DNA from: Paraburkholderia haematera
Lineage (GTDB): Bacteria; Pseudomonadota; Gammaproteobacteria; Burkholderiales; Burkholderiaceae
NCBI RefSeq assembly: GCF_905220975.1
Contig: NZ_CAJNBK010000029.1
Coordinates: 17,356 to 81,355 of the forward strand
Length of the DNA stretch: 64,000 nt
Direction of reading: 5' to 3'
Part shown: piece after piece, positions 34,588 through 43,454 of the stretch
Layout: each line of letters begins with the position of its first letter
How positions within the stretch are numbered: the first letter of the stretch is position 1
The notes under the pieces: generated by a model
Told to the model about the DNA's origin: nothing
Seen by the model: the letters and a program-made list of their open reading frames with translations, nothing else
Database searches by the model: none
Program-made: the position numbers and the translations under genes

Positions 34588-35265
34588 TCATTCTCCGACG
34601 AGAAAAACCCGCATAACAGGCCGCGCCAACGACTTAGCCCCGACACTCACTTCCAGCCCAGTCACCGACCGCGGCAGCGGCGCATTCCCCAACTGGGGCA
34701 CCTTCAAATTATTGTCGTTCTCGGTAATCGCACTCTGCACATCCTTCATCTGCGTGGTCCAGCCGACCTTCGGCACATAAACACGAGCCGAAATAGCACC
34801 GACACCGCCCATCAAAGGCACCGCCGTCCAGCCACTTCCCTCGCCCCCGCGCAGCGCACTCCGCAACTCGCCCACATTCCCGAGCGGCGGCGACGCATAC
34901 CGGATCACGCGCCCCTCGGACACGCGATACCTCACCACCTGCAAGCGTGGCGCCGTCCCCGGCAACACTGTCTCCCGCACGATTTGCAACACGCTGCCGC
35001 TGACCGACACGGCCGCCTGCCCGGACTCGTCATCCGACGCGGCCTGCCGCGCGTCGATCCGCATCTGGTCGAATAGCTGCGCAAAGACGCGCTCGTCTTC
35101 CATCGCGTTCGTAATCGTCTCCCGGCCACGAATGATCTGGTCCAGCCCGCGCCACGACAACACGGCAATCACCGCCATGATCGCAATCGCGACCAGCAGC
35201 TCGATCAGCGTGAAACCACGCGCGCCCGATCGGCCGCGGCGCTTACAGCGAACGGTTGTTTTCAT
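34588..35265 (-). CDS. gspJ: Type II secretion minor pseudopilin GspJ
   Basis: Pseudopilin of 225 aa. The class III leader precedes RGFTLIELLVAIAIMAVIAVLSWRG, with methylated Phe and Glu5; the body contains GLDQIIRGRETI, typical of GspJ. It overlaps gspI by 23 bp at its start. Its stop overlaps ATG 34591 (ATGA), evidence for an original coupled gspK start. The 3' part lies next to repeat copy C and is A/C-rich on the plus strand. Confidence 0.9.
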   Translation of the reverse strand: MKTTVRCKRRGRSGARGFTLIELLVAIAIMAVIAVLSWRGLDQIIRGRETITNAMEDERVFAQLFDQMRIDARQAASDDESGQAAVSVSGSVLQIVRETVLPGTAPRLQVVRYRVSEGRVIRYASPPLGNVGELRSALRGGEGSGWTAVPLMGGVGAISARVYVPKVGWTTQMKDVQSAITENDNNLKVPQLGNAPLPRSVTGLEVSVGAKSLARPVMRVFLVGE

Positions 35266-35659
35266 TCGCGACCACCGTGACCATCTGAGCGAGATTGCCG
35301 GAACGCCCAGGCATCGTCACCATCACTTCCACTCGACGAAACACCGGGTTCGGCGTCGCCGTCACATGCTCGGTACAGATCAACTGCAAATTGCCCTGCG
35401 AACAGTCAAAACTCGTCGAGCCGACGTTCGGCCAGCCATGCGTCAAATGCAATTGCGCCAGCGTATTGTCCGCACTCCATCCCGCCAGCAGCCGTCGATG
35501 CAAGTCGGCTTCGCCGCTCGCAAGACTGCCCACCGCGCGCAACGACGCCGCCAACGCAATCGCGATGATCGCCAGCGCCACCAGCACTTCGATCATCGTA
35601 AAACCGCGCTGCGAATCACACTGCGATTCGCGCGCGCCCACATCCTTGCAACGACGCAT
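35243..35659 (-). CDS. gspI: Type II secretion minor pseudopilin GspI
   Basis: Pseudopilin of 138 aa with leader ending QRG and FTMIEVLVALAIIAIALAAS. Start at 35659 chosen for a GAGG site about 9 nt upstream; an ATG at 35674 would overlap gspH. It overlaps gspJ. It would form the pseudopilus tip with GspJ and GspK. Confidence 0.88.
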   Translation of the reverse strand: MRRCKDVGARESQCDSQRGFTMIEVLVALAIIAIALAASLRAVGSLASGEADLHRRLLAGWSADNTLAQLHLTHGWPNVGSTSFDCSQGNLQLICTEHVTATPNPVFRRVEVMVTMPGRSGNLAQMVTVVANENNRSL

Positions 35660-35660
35660 C

Positions 35661-36251
35661 TCAGTGCACCTCATAGCGGCCGTTGCCCGTGCCGACGATC
35701 GTCGCGCGCCCCGCTGCCGAAAACAACGTGATCTGTACGGGCACGTCGATCGCCTCGGTACCGAACACGACTCGGCTCGGGTGCGAGTCCGACCCCGGGT
35801 AATCGATCGTGACGCCAGTCACACCACCTTCCCAATTGCGCGGCCCAAGCAGGTCGTCATGCAGCGGACGCCAGCCGTCCTCAGTACGCAAATCGAAACG
35901 GAACCCGCCGTCGAGCGGTTGCCATGCGATCGGCCGTGCACGCACCTGGGCTTCGTCGCCGGCCGATTCGAACAGCAGCGCGAGCCGCTGCGCTTCTTCG
36001 TTCAGATCGGTGCGCGGATTGCGGGTCATCGTCAGTGCTGTTAGCGATACGAGAATGCCTGCGATCACCAGCACCACCATCATTTCCAGCAGCGTGAAGC
36101 CCGCCGCACGCTTCGGGCCGCCTGCACCGAAACCGCGGGCGCCCCGCAGTCCGCGCACGCGTGCGCGGTCGCACGCCGTGCCCGGCAGCGAGGCCGTACA
36201 CAGAGTGTCCACGTGGGACTTGCAAGCGGACAGTCGCATAGTGCCGGCCAC
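35661..36251 (-). CDS. gspH: Type II secretion minor pseudopilin GspH
   Basis: Pseudopilin with AAGFTLLEMMVVLVIAGILVSL and a body typical of GspH (FESAGDEAQVRARPIAW). From 36251 the protein has 196 aa but an unusually long leader of about 52 residues. A GTG within RVRGLRGARGFG would give a normal ~20-residue leader, so the real start is probably near 36155. It follows a tandem-repeat gap after gspG. Confidence 0.84.
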   Translation of the reverse strand: MAGTMRLSACKSHVDTLCTASLPGTACDRARVRGLRGARGFGAGGPKRAAGFTLLEMMVVLVIAGILVSLTALTMTRNPRTDLNEEAQRLALLFESAGDEAQVRARPIAWQPLDGGFRFDLRTEDGWRPLHDDLLGPRNWEGGVTGVTIDYPGSDSHPSRVVFGTEAIDVPVQITLFSAAGRATIVGTGNGRYEVH

Positions 36252-36359
36252 GAACGATCAACTAAAGATCAGAAAAACAATACGTCGATAAGACGCGCGA
36301 CGGATCGCGAGGAAGCAGGGCGATCCGGCACGCCTGACAATCAACGGCGCTTAATGAGC

Positions 36360-36408
36360 AACTGCAGAGCAACTGCAGAACAACTGCAGAACAACTGCAG
36401 AACGACTG
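36360..36408. repeat. 11-bp tandem repeat between gspG and gspH
   Basis: Four units of AACTGCAGAAC (first unit AACTGCAGAGC) at 36360-36403 plus a partial unit GACTG. Each unit contains the CTGCAG palindrome. It sits in the 167-bp gspG-gspH gap; copy number may vary. Confidence 0.9.
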
Positions 36409-36418
36409 AACTACCGGA

Positions 36419-36883
36419 CTACTGCCACGAACCGATGTCGGCATCATTGCCTTCGCCACCCGGCTTACCGTCCGCGCCATAGCTGAACACATCGATTTCA
36501 CCATGCACGCCCGGGTTCAGATACTGATAGGTATTGCCCCACGGATCGTTCGGCAGACGTTCGAGGTAACCGCCATCCTTCCAGTTGTTCGGCACCGGGT
36601 CGGTGGTCGGCTTTTCGATCAGCGCGCGCAGGCCTTGCTCCTGAGTCGGATAACGGCCGTTGTCCAGACGATAGAGTTTCAGCGCCTGCATGACCGTGCC
36701 GATGTCCTGTTTGGCGGCGACGCGCCGCGCTTCGTCCGGGCGGCTCATGATTTTCGGCACGATCAATGCGGCCAGAATGCCCAGAATCGCGATCACGACC
36801 ATGATTTCAATCAGCGTGAAACCGCGCTGACGACGGCTGCGCGGAGCCGCGATTTCAATACGTCGTGTGGTCGACAGTTGCAT
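36419..36883 (-). CDS. gspG: Type II secretion major pseudopilin GspG
   Basis: Main subunit of the pseudopilus, 154 aa. Leader then RGFTLIEIMVVIAILGILAALIVPKIM with Glu5; the C-terminal domain has GRYPTQEQGLRALIEKP, LPNDPWGNTYQYLNPG and FSYGADGKPGGEG, the calcium-binding loop of GspG. First gene of the gspG-N row. Confidence 0.94.
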   Translation of the reverse strand: MQLSTTRRIEIAAPRSRRQRGFTLIEIMVVIAILGILAALIVPKIMSRPDEARRVAAKQDIGTVMQALKLYRLDNGRYPTQEQGLRALIEKPTTDPVPNNWKDGGYLERLPNDPWGNTYQYLNPGVHGEIDVFSYGADGKPGGEGNDADIGSWQ

Positions 36884-37009
36884 AGCTTGCTACCTCTTTC
36901 AGGTGAAATTTTCGATCCGGCGGGACTCGCGTGTCAGCCAATCAGGGTGTCATTGAACGCGCCCGGCCGGTCATTTTAATGTCATGGTGTTGAAGGGTTG
37001 CGAGAAAAC

Positions 37010-37091
37010 GCCAGGCCCCCAAAGTTTCCGCTCAGCAGGCAGTCCCCTTGGGGGATCGTCTCCCCTCGGGGGCCTGGCGCGAAGCGCCAGG
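37010..37091. repeat. Competing inverted repeats between gspG and gspC
   Basis: GCCAGGCCCCC (37010-37020) pairs perfectly with GGGGGCCTGGC (37068-37078). The latter also forms the perfect hairpin CCTGGCGC-GAA-GCGCCAGG (37073-37091), and CCCC-TT-GGGG plus GGGGA-TCGTC-TCCCC lie in between. The pairings exclude each other. It is in the divergent gap ahead of both gspG and gspC, where promoters must lie. Confidence 0.8.
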
Positions 37092-37137
37092 TTAAGGCAC
37101 TTTCCCCCAACGCAATTTTCACAATAGTCCGTACAAT

Positions 37138-37557
37138 ATGCGCATGAACGCCATTCAAATCCGCCTTCTGTCGCTCGCGCTGTTCGCCGTGTTTTGCGCG
37201 ACGCTGACCTACTGGGTCATCACGCTCTCCACGACGTCCGGCGCGCCGTTGCCCGCTGCCGCCGCGCATGCGCAGGTCTCGACCGAACAGGCCGCCACGC
37301 TGTTCGGCGGCCAGCTCACCCGCAGCGCCAACCAGGACGTGCATCTGTTCGGCATCCTCGCTTTGAGCGAAGGCGCCGCAGCCATCGTCAGCGTCGGCGG
37401 CGAACCGCCACATGCCGTGTCGATCGGCAGCGCCCTCATGCAAGGCGCCAAACTCTCCGAAGTCCGCGCCCGCTCGATCATCATCGACCGCAATGGCGCG
37501 CATTCCGAAGTGTTCCTGCCGGCCAATCCGGCAGGTCCCACCATCTACGTCCGCTAA
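37138..37557 (+). CDS. gspC: Type II secretion protein GspC (short form)
   Basis: 139-aa inner-membrane protein: one N-terminal membrane segment (LLSLALFAVFCATLTYWVI) and a periplasmic homology-region domain (LFGGQLTRSANQDVHLFGILALSEGAAAIVSVGGEPP, then SIGSALMQGAKLSEVRARSIIIDRNG). It ends after the HR domain; the PDZ or coiled-coil part of longer GspC proteins is absent. It is the only gsp gene on the plus strand, between gspG and gspF. Start could be ATG 37138 or 37144. Confidence 0.82.
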   Translation: MRMNAIQIRLLSLALFAVFCATLTYWVITLSTTSGAPLPAAAAHAQVSTEQAATLFGGQLTRSANQDVHLFGILALSEGAAAIVSVGGEPPHAVSIGSALMQGAKLSEVRARSIIIDRNGAHSEVFLPANPAGPTIYVR

Positions 37558-37650
37558 TTCAGGCGTTGTGCCTGGCTTCAGCTGATTGCGCGGCCGCTGC
37601 CACGGCTGCCACCTGCGATTGTCACAGCGGTGACAATCCGGGTTACCACC

Positions 37651-37722
37651 GGTGGCTGCAACAGTGGCTGCAACAGTGGCTGCAACCGTTGTTGCAACCG
37701 TTGTTGCAACCGTTGTTGCAAC
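37651..37722. repeat. 12-bp tandem repeat, six units, between gspC and gspF
   Basis: Six units of 12 bp: three of the form (A/G)GTGGCTGCAAC followed by three of CGTTGTTGCAAC, sharing GTNGNTGCAAC. A perfect hairpin TTGTCAC-AGCG-GTGACAA precedes it (37619-37636). It lies in the convergent gap after both genes; length variation between strains is likely. Confidence 0.92.
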
Positions 37723-37762
37723 ATTAACCGCTGCCACCGCGCGATCGGAAAACCTCTCCGCC

Positions 37763-38980
37763 TTACTGCACCAGGTTGTTCAACTCGATGATCGGCAGCA
37801 TCACCGCCAGCACGATCACCAGCACCACGCCCCCCATCGCCAGAATCAGCAGCGGCTCGAGCAGGCTCGTCAGGAACATCGTGCGACGCTCCAGCTCGCG
37901 TGCTTCGCCGTCGGCCGCGCGGTCGAGCATGGTGGTCACGTCGCCGGTCGCTTCACCCGAACGGATCAGGTGAACCAGCACCGGCGGAAACGTCTTCGTA
38001 TTACCGAGCGCGCGCGATAGTGACGTGCCTTCGCGCACACGCACGATCGCATCGTCGATGTTCTCGCGCATCGCGTTGTTGCTGAGCGTTTCGGCGGCGG
38101 CTTGCAGCGCGCGCAGAATCGGCACGCCCGCTGCCGTCAGAATGCCGAGCGTGCTGGCAAAGCGCACCGTGTTGTAGCCGCGCACCAGCTTGCCGAGCAG
38201 AGGGGCGGTCAATAGCCACCGGTCGAATGCGAGGCGCGGGCCGGGCTGCTTCAGGATCGAGCGGACCAGATACGCCAGCGCAGCGATGCCGATCAGCATG
38301 GCCCACCACCAGTGCCGCACGAAACCGGACAGCGCCATCATCATGATGGTGAGGAAGGGCAGTTGCTGCTTGGTGCTGGCGAATACGTTCACCACTTGCG
38401 GCACCACATAGCTCAACAGAAACGTGACAATGCCGAACGCGATAAGGGTCACGATCGCCGGATACGTGAACGCGAGCACGATCTTCTGCTTCAACGCATT
38501 GCGTTGCTCGATGTAGTCCGCGAGTCGCGAGAGCACCAGGCCAAGCTTGCCGGTATGCTCACCGGCGGCCACCAGCGCGCGATAGATCTCGGGGAAGTCT
38601 TTAGGATGCTGCGTCAGCGCATTCGCGAGCGAATGGCCGCCAAGCACTTCGGCGCGAATCGACGCCATCAGCTCGCGAATGTAGTCGCGCTCCGATTGCT
38701 CGGTCAGCACCGAAAGCGCTTCGTCGAGCGGCAAGCCTGCGATCAGCAGGCTGGCCAGTTGGCGCGTGAGAATCGCCTGCTCGCGCTGCGACAAACGCCG
38801 TCCCAGCGACAAGCGCTGATTGCGCTCGCCACGTGTGCGCGTCGCAGCCGGTTCGACGACGAGCGGCGTCAGTCCTTGCGAACGCAGATTGGTCCGCGCG
38901 CCACGCGCGCTATCCGCGTCGAGCACACCTTTTTGCGCCTTGCCCGCCGCATCGATCGCTTCGAAACGAAATGCCGGCAT
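37763..38980 (-). CDS. gspF: Type II secretion inner-membrane protein GspF
   Basis: Polytopic platform protein, 405 aa, with three hydrophobic helices and two repeated cytoplasmic domains. Typical start PAFRFEAIDAAGKAQKGVLDADSARGARTNLRSQGLTP, then LTRQLASLLIAGLPLDEAL and, in the second half, RFASTLGILTAAGVPILRAL. It begins 4 nt after gspE and is cotranscribed with it. Confidence 0.94.
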   Translation of the reverse strand: MPAFRFEAIDAAGKAQKGVLDADSARGARTNLRSQGLTPLVVEPAATRTRGERNQRLSLGRRLSQREQAILTRQLASLLIAGLPLDEALSVLTEQSERDYIRELMASIRAEVLGGHSLANALTQHPKDFPEIYRALVAAGEHTGKLGLVLSRLADYIEQRNALKQKIVLAFTYPAIVTLIAFGIVTFLLSYVVPQVVNVFASTKQQLPFLTIMMMALSGFVRHWWWAMLIGIAALAYLVRSILKQPGPRLAFDRWLLTAPLLGKLVRGYNTVRFASTLGILTAAGVPILRALQAAAETLSNNAMRENIDDAIVRVREGTSLSRALGNTKTFPPVLVHLIRSGEATGDVTTMLDRAADGEARELERRTMFLTSLLEPLLILAMGGVVLVIVLAVMLPIIELNNLVQ

Positions 38981-38984
38981 GACC

Positions 38985-40535
38985 TTATGCTCCGCCCGTC
39001 ACGCGGATCACTTCTTCGAGCGACGTCAGCCCGGAGGCGAGCCAACGGTCCGCATCCTCGCGCAGCGTGCGCATGCCTTGCGCACGGCCCGAAGCCAGAA
39101 TTTCCGCATCGGATGCGTTGCGGTGAACCAGCGTGCGGATTTCATCGTCGATCAGCAGCAGTTCATAGACGCCGCGCCGGCCTGCGTAGCCCGACTGCCC
39201 GCACCTGTCGCAGCCGACCGGATGCCAGCGCACGCTGCCATCTTCTTCGACGCGCTCTTCGCGGCACACCGGGCACAGGCGCCGCACTAGCCGCTGCGCC
39301 AGCACGCCGAGCAGCGACGACGCCAGCAGGTACGGTTCGACGCCCATATCGGTCAAACGGGTCACCGCGGAGGCCGCATCGTTCGTGTGCAATGTCGCCA
39401 GCACAAGGTGGCCTGTGAGCGACGCCTGCACCGCGATCTGCGCGGTTTCCAGGTCGCGGATTTCACCGATCATGATGACGTCCGGGTCCTGCCGCAGAAT
39501 CGAGCGCAACGCTCGCGCGAAGGTCATGCCGATCCGCTCGTTGACCTGCGTCTGGCCGATGCCGGACAGGTCGTATTCGATCGGGTCTTCGACCGTCATG
39601 ATGTTGGTGGTCGCGGTTTCGAGCCGCGACATCGACGCGTACAGCGTGGTCGTCTTGCCCGAGCCGGTCGGACCGGTCACCAGCACGATGCCGTGCGGCT
39701 TGCCGATCAGCTTGTCGAACTTGACGAGCGTATCGGGCGCCATGCCGAGCGCTTCAAGGTTCAGGCGCGAGGCGTCCTTTTCCAGCAGACGCAGCACCGC
39801 GCGCTCGCCGTGGCCGGTGGGCAGCGTCGAGACACGCACGTCGACCGGACGTCCACCCACGCGCAGCGTAATCCGGCCGTCCTGCGGCAGACGCTTCTCG
39901 GCAATGTCGAGCTGCGCCATGATCTTGATCCGTGAGATCAGCGCGCCGTGCAGCGCCTTTTTCGGCCGTACGACGTCGCGCAGCGTGCCGTCCACACGGA
40001 AGCGCACCACAGAAGAAGTCTCGAACGGCTCGATGTGAATATCCGAGGCCTGCTCGCGTGCCGCTTGCGTGAGCAGCGCGTTGATCATGCGGATGATCGG
40101 CGCGTCGTCTTCCGACTCGAGCAGATCCTCGACCTCGGGAATGTCCTGCATCAAACGCGACAGATCGACTTCACCTTCCACTTCGCCGACCACCTGTGCC
40201 GCGCTGCCGTCCTGGCGCGCGTAGGCCTGGTTGATCGCCTGGGCCAGTTGGTCGGCCGGCACACGCGTCACCGACAACGCACCGAAGTTGCGTGCGACTT
40301 CGGCAAGCGCCGCGTCGCTGGTGCGTTCACTGATCCAGACTTCGAGGCCGTCGGCGTGCTGATGCGCGACCAGAATCTGGCCGCTACGGGCAAAGCCGTA
40401 GGGCACGAGGCGCGCAGCGACCCCCGACGGCGCGATGCGTTCGGCATGCTCCGCCACGACCGCGGGCGCCATCGCCGAGGCGCTCGTCGCTGCCGGCGAT
40501 CCTGAGGCTGACGGCGGCGTGGACGGCGTGCTCAC
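38985..40535 (-). CDS. gspE: Type II secretion ATPase GspE
   Basis: Hexameric cytosolic ATPase powering secretion, 516 aa. Walker A GPTGSGKTTT, Asp box VEDPIEYDLSGIGQTQVN, Walker B IMIGEIRDLETA, His box LATLHTNDA, and the zinc tetracysteine CPVC...CDRC near 415-445. GTG start at 40535 overlaps the gspD stop (GTGA). The first 25 residues are Ser/Pro/Ala-rich. Confidence 0.95.
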   Translation of the reverse strand: MSTPSTPPSASGSPAATSASAMAPAVVAEHAERIAPSGVAARLVPYGFARSGQILVAHQHADGLEVWISERTSDAALAEVARNFGALSVTRVPADQLAQAINQAYARQDGSAAQVVGEVEGEVDLSRLMQDIPEVEDLLESEDDAPIIRMINALLTQAAREQASDIHIEPFETSSVVRFRVDGTLRDVVRPKKALHGALISRIKIMAQLDIAEKRLPQDGRITLRVGGRPVDVRVSTLPTGHGERAVLRLLEKDASRLNLEALGMAPDTLVKFDKLIGKPHGIVLVTGPTGSGKTTTLYASMSRLETATTNIMTVEDPIEYDLSGIGQTQVNERIGMTFARALRSILRQDPDVIMIGEIRDLETAQIAVQASLTGHLVLATLHTNDAASAVTRLTDMGVEPYLLASSLLGVLAQRLVRRLCPVCREERVEEDGSVRWHPVGCDRCGQSGYAGRRGVYELLLIDDEIRTLVHRNASDAEILASGRAQGMRTLREDADRWLASGLTSLEEVIRVTGGA

Positions 40536-42952
40536 GGCTGCACTCCAGGTGACGCCTTGGACGGCGCCGGCATCGGGTTCGTCTGTACAGGGCCGCCATT
40601 CATAACCGGATTCGTCTGCACGGCGGCGCCACTCGTCACCGGATTCGTCTGCGCAGCGCCGCCACTCGTCACCGGATTCGTCTGCACCGCACCGCCATTC
40701 ATGACCGGCGCCGTACCGGAAACGGGCGGCGGCGCCATCTGTTGACGGCGCATCTGGTCGAGATTAAACAGGTTCATCGCGGGCGAACCACCCTCGGCCG
40801 GGCCGAGCGGCATCGGCGGAACCACCGGATCGTCCTTGTCCTTGATCAGGTTGTTGTCCGATTTGTACGCGCCCTGCACACCCTGGATGTAGTCGTAGCG
40901 GTTCGACGTCACGGCCTGCGCGGTATCGCGATCGCTGATGATCACGGGGCGCAGGAACACCATCAGGTTGGTCTTGTTGCGGGTTTTCTGTTCCGAACGG
41001 AACAACTGGCCGATCCATGGGATATCGCCAAGCAACGGCACCTTGCTGTTGCTGACCTGGTAGTTGTCCTGCATCAGCCCGCCCAGCACAATGATCTCGC
41101 CGTTGTCGGCGAGCACCGTCGACTGGATCGAACGCTTGGTGAATTCCGGGCCGGCCGGGTTGGTCGTCGCGTTGGTCGTGCCGTTGACGATCGCCGAGTC
41201 TTCCGTGTAGAGCTGCAGCTTGAGAATCCCACCGTCGGTAATCTGCGGTTTGATGTGCAGCGTCAGACCGACATCGACACGGTCGTAAGTATTGAACGCC
41301 TGGCTCGCGGTCGAGCTCGTGAGGTTCGAATACGAACCCGTCTGGATCGGCACGTTCGTGCCGACCACGATCTTGGCTTCCTCGTTGTCGAGCGTGATGA
41401 GGTTAGGCGTGGACAGCACGTTTGCGTCGGCGGTCTGCGATAGCGCCTGCAGCAGCGCGCCGAGTCCCTGCACACCGAAAATGTTGTGTATCCACCCGAC
41501 GTTGAGCCCCTGCTGGAGCGCCCCGCCGCCGAGCGCGCTGGCGAGACCGCCGGTGGCCGTGTTTGCCGCGGCGGCCGCGGTCAGATTGACGATGCTGTTG
41601 CTGGAGCCGGTCGACAGGTTCGTGCCAGCAAAAACTGAATTGTTCGCGATCTGCCACTGAATGCCGAGATTCGCGTTCGTAGTGGAGTTCAACTCGACGA
41701 TGAGCGCCTCGATATAGACCTGCGCACGCCGCGCGTCGAGCTGGTCGATCACCGATCGCAGGTTGCGGTACACCGGGTCGGACGCCGTGATGATCAGCGA
41801 GTTGGTTGCAGAGTCCGCCTGAATCATGCCGCCAGGCTGATTGTCGTCTCCCTTGTCCTTGTCCCCACCGAGCAGGCCGCCGGAACCGGAACCGCCGCTT
41901 GAGCCGTATCCTCCACCACTGCCACCCATCGGCGACGCCGTCGAACTGCTATTCAGCCCACCCGACGGCAGCGGCGGCGTACCCGACTGGCCCGTCGAAT
42001 TGCTGCCCAGCCCACCACCGCCGCTCTGGTTGAACGAATTCGCTTCGCTCGAACCACCCGACGAACCGGTGTCGCCGCCTTTACCGAGCATCCCGCGCAG
42101 GGTCTTCGCGAGCTTCGTCGCGTCCGCGTTGCGCAGCGGCACGACGTGCATGTTGCCGGGCATGGTGGTCGGCGTGTCGAGTTCCTTTGCCAACTGCTTC
42201 GCGGCCGCGAGCCGCCCGCCGTTCGAGGCACGGATCAGCAGCGCGTTGGTGCGCGGGTCCGCGGTGACCGACACCTTCAGCGTCGCATCGGTGCTGCCGA
42301 TCGCGCCGGGGTCGAGCATCTTGGTCAATTGCGCGGCGATGTCGATCGCGTTGGCGTTCTTCAACTGCACCACCGACACCGATTGGCCCGCAGCCGTGTC
42401 GACCCCCGCGATGATCTGCGCGATACGCCGCACGTTGTCGGCGTAGTCGGTCACCACAATCGTGTTGTTGGCCGGGTAGGCCGCCACGGTATTGTTCGGT
42501 GAGATCAGCGGACGCAAGACGGGCAGCAGGTTATTGGCCGATTCGTTCTTCAGCGCGAACACTTGTGTGACGATCTGATCGCCACGTGCAACCGGTGTAT
42601 TGCCGACATAAGTCGGCACGCCTTGCAGCTTGGCATCGGCCTCGGGCACCACCTTCAACACGCCGTGGTCCTGCACCAGCGCAAAGCCCTGCATCCGCAA
42701 CGCGGATTGCAGGGTCTTCAGCGCCTGATCTTCAGGCACCGCATTCTCCGACACGAGGTTCAACTGACCTTTCACGCGCGGGTCGACGATGATCGTTTTG
42801 CCGGTTGCCGCCCCGATCGCCTTGGCCACCTGGTCGATATCGGCGTTCACGAAGTTGAGTGTCACCTGTGCCTGTGCTGTCTGCGCGGTGATCAATCCAG
42901 CCACCAGCAGCGCCGTTGCGACGCGACGCAATGCCATACGATTTCTTCTCAT
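40532..42952 (-). CDS. gspD: Type II secretion secretin GspD
   Basis: Outer-membrane secretin, 806 aa from ATG 42952, forming the exit channel. Signal peptide ATALLVAGLITAQTAQAQ, N0 domain VTLNFVNADIDQVAKAIGAATGKTIIVDPRVKG, N1-N3 repeats, a long Gly/Ser-rich insertion in N3 (about residues 300-385), and the secretin core with VPLLGDIPWIGQLFRSE. The C-terminus has a repeat of 11 residues. The long frame to 43051 adds nothing recognisable. No obvious pilotin-binding motif was identified. Confidence 0.94.
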   Translation of the reverse strand: MRRNRMALRRVATALLVAGLITAQTAQAQVTLNFVNADIDQVAKAIGAATGKTIIVDPRVKGQLNLVSENAVPEDQALKTLQSALRMQGFALVQDHGVLKVVPEADAKLQGVPTYVGNTPVARGDQIVTQVFALKNESANNLLPVLRPLISPNNTVAAYPANNTIVVTDYADNVRRIAQIIAGVDTAAGQSVSVVQLKNANAIDIAAQLTKMLDPGAIGSTDATLKVSVTADPRTNALLIRASNGGRLAAAKQLAKELDTPTTMPGNMHVVPLRNADATKLAKTLRGMLGKGGDTGSSGGSSEANSFNQSGGGGLGSNSTGQSGTPPLPSGGLNSSSTASPMGGSGGGYGSSGGSGSGGLLGGDKDKGDDNQPGGMIQADSATNSLIITASDPVYRNLRSVIDQLDARRAQVYIEALIVELNSTTNANLGIQWQIANNSVFAGTNLSTGSSNSIVNLTAAAAANTATGGLASALGGGALQQGLNVGWIHNIFGVQGLGALLQALSQTADANVLSTPNLITLDNEEAKIVVGTNVPIQTGSYSNLTSSTASQAFNTYDRVDVGLTLHIKPQITDGGILKLQLYTEDSAIVNGTTNATTNPAGPEFTKRSIQSTVLADNGEIIVLGGLMQDNYQVSNSKVPLLGDIPWIGQLFRSEQKTRNKTNLMVFLRPVIISDRDTAQAVTSNRYDYIQGVQGAYKSDNNLIKDKDDPVVPPMPLGPAEGGSPAMNLFNLDQMRRQQMAPPPVSGTAPVMNGGAVQTNPVTSGGAAQTNPVTSGAAVQTNPVMNGGPVQTNPMPAPSKASPGVQP
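40573..40704. repeat. 33-bp in-frame tandem repeat in the gspD 3' end
   Basis: Four 33-bp units marked by GG(A/G)TTCGTCTG at about 40575, 40608, 40641 and 40674, encoding an 11-residue unit like VMNGGAVQTNP. In frame, so copy-number changes would lengthen the GspD tail without disruption. Confidence 0.85.
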
Positions 42953-43051
42953 GGAATGTGGGATCGATGCCGACGGCCGCAGCCGTCGACGGTCATGCAG
43001 TGCGAACATTTGAGCAGGCCGCCGCCCTGTCGGTCTGCCAGCCAGCCTCAC

Positions 43052-43454
43052 GGGCGGTCAACGTCCCGGATGCCAGACATCCAATGTCCGAAAAAAATGA
43101 ACAGTAACAGTTTTTCATGTCGGATTTGTCACAAAAGAAACGGCGCCGTGCGATTCCTCTAAAGACCGCCACAGACTGTCAAGCAATTGAAAGCAAATGA
43201 GCTTCTGTGTGTTGGGCCGCAAAAGCGCTTCGTTTTACGCTCGATTATGTCGGTTAGCCAACTTGACGCATATGAGCCTGCCGGTATGATACGAGGCGTT
43301 CGAGGTGCTGGTTGCGACTTGCCGAGGCGGGTTTTCCCCGATACCCGGCAAAAGCCCGGCCAGTGAGCGCTCACCGGCGCGCAGCGGCAGAAGTATGGCC
43401 GGTGCATTGCCTTACCAAACCTTACCCTTGAGATTTGATTAGTCGTCTTGACTG
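43052..43454. other. Divergent promoter region gspD / lytic transglycosylase
   Basis: About 400 bp with lower GC. It holds the plus-strand promoter at 43263-43290 and must contain the gspD promoter on the other strand, where no hexamer pair stood out. GC-rich dyads around 43310-43380 may shape the transglycosylase leader. No gene seen. Confidence 0.5.
43263..43290 (+). promoter_or_regulatory. Sigma70-like promoter
   Basis: TTGACG (43263-43268), 16-nt spacer, TATGAT (43285-43290). It predicts a start near 43297 and a leader of about 158 nt ahead of the transglycosylase gene. Confidence 0.6.

Noticed and set aside
37651..37722. CRISPR array
   Set aside because: Units are contiguous 12-mers with no spacers; no cas genes nearby. 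The 11-bp array at 36360 was rejected for the same reason.
36982..37737. Minus-strand frame reading the 12-bp repeat as VATT/VAAT units
   Set aside because: Repeat-driven open frame opposite gspC; no ribosome site or family.
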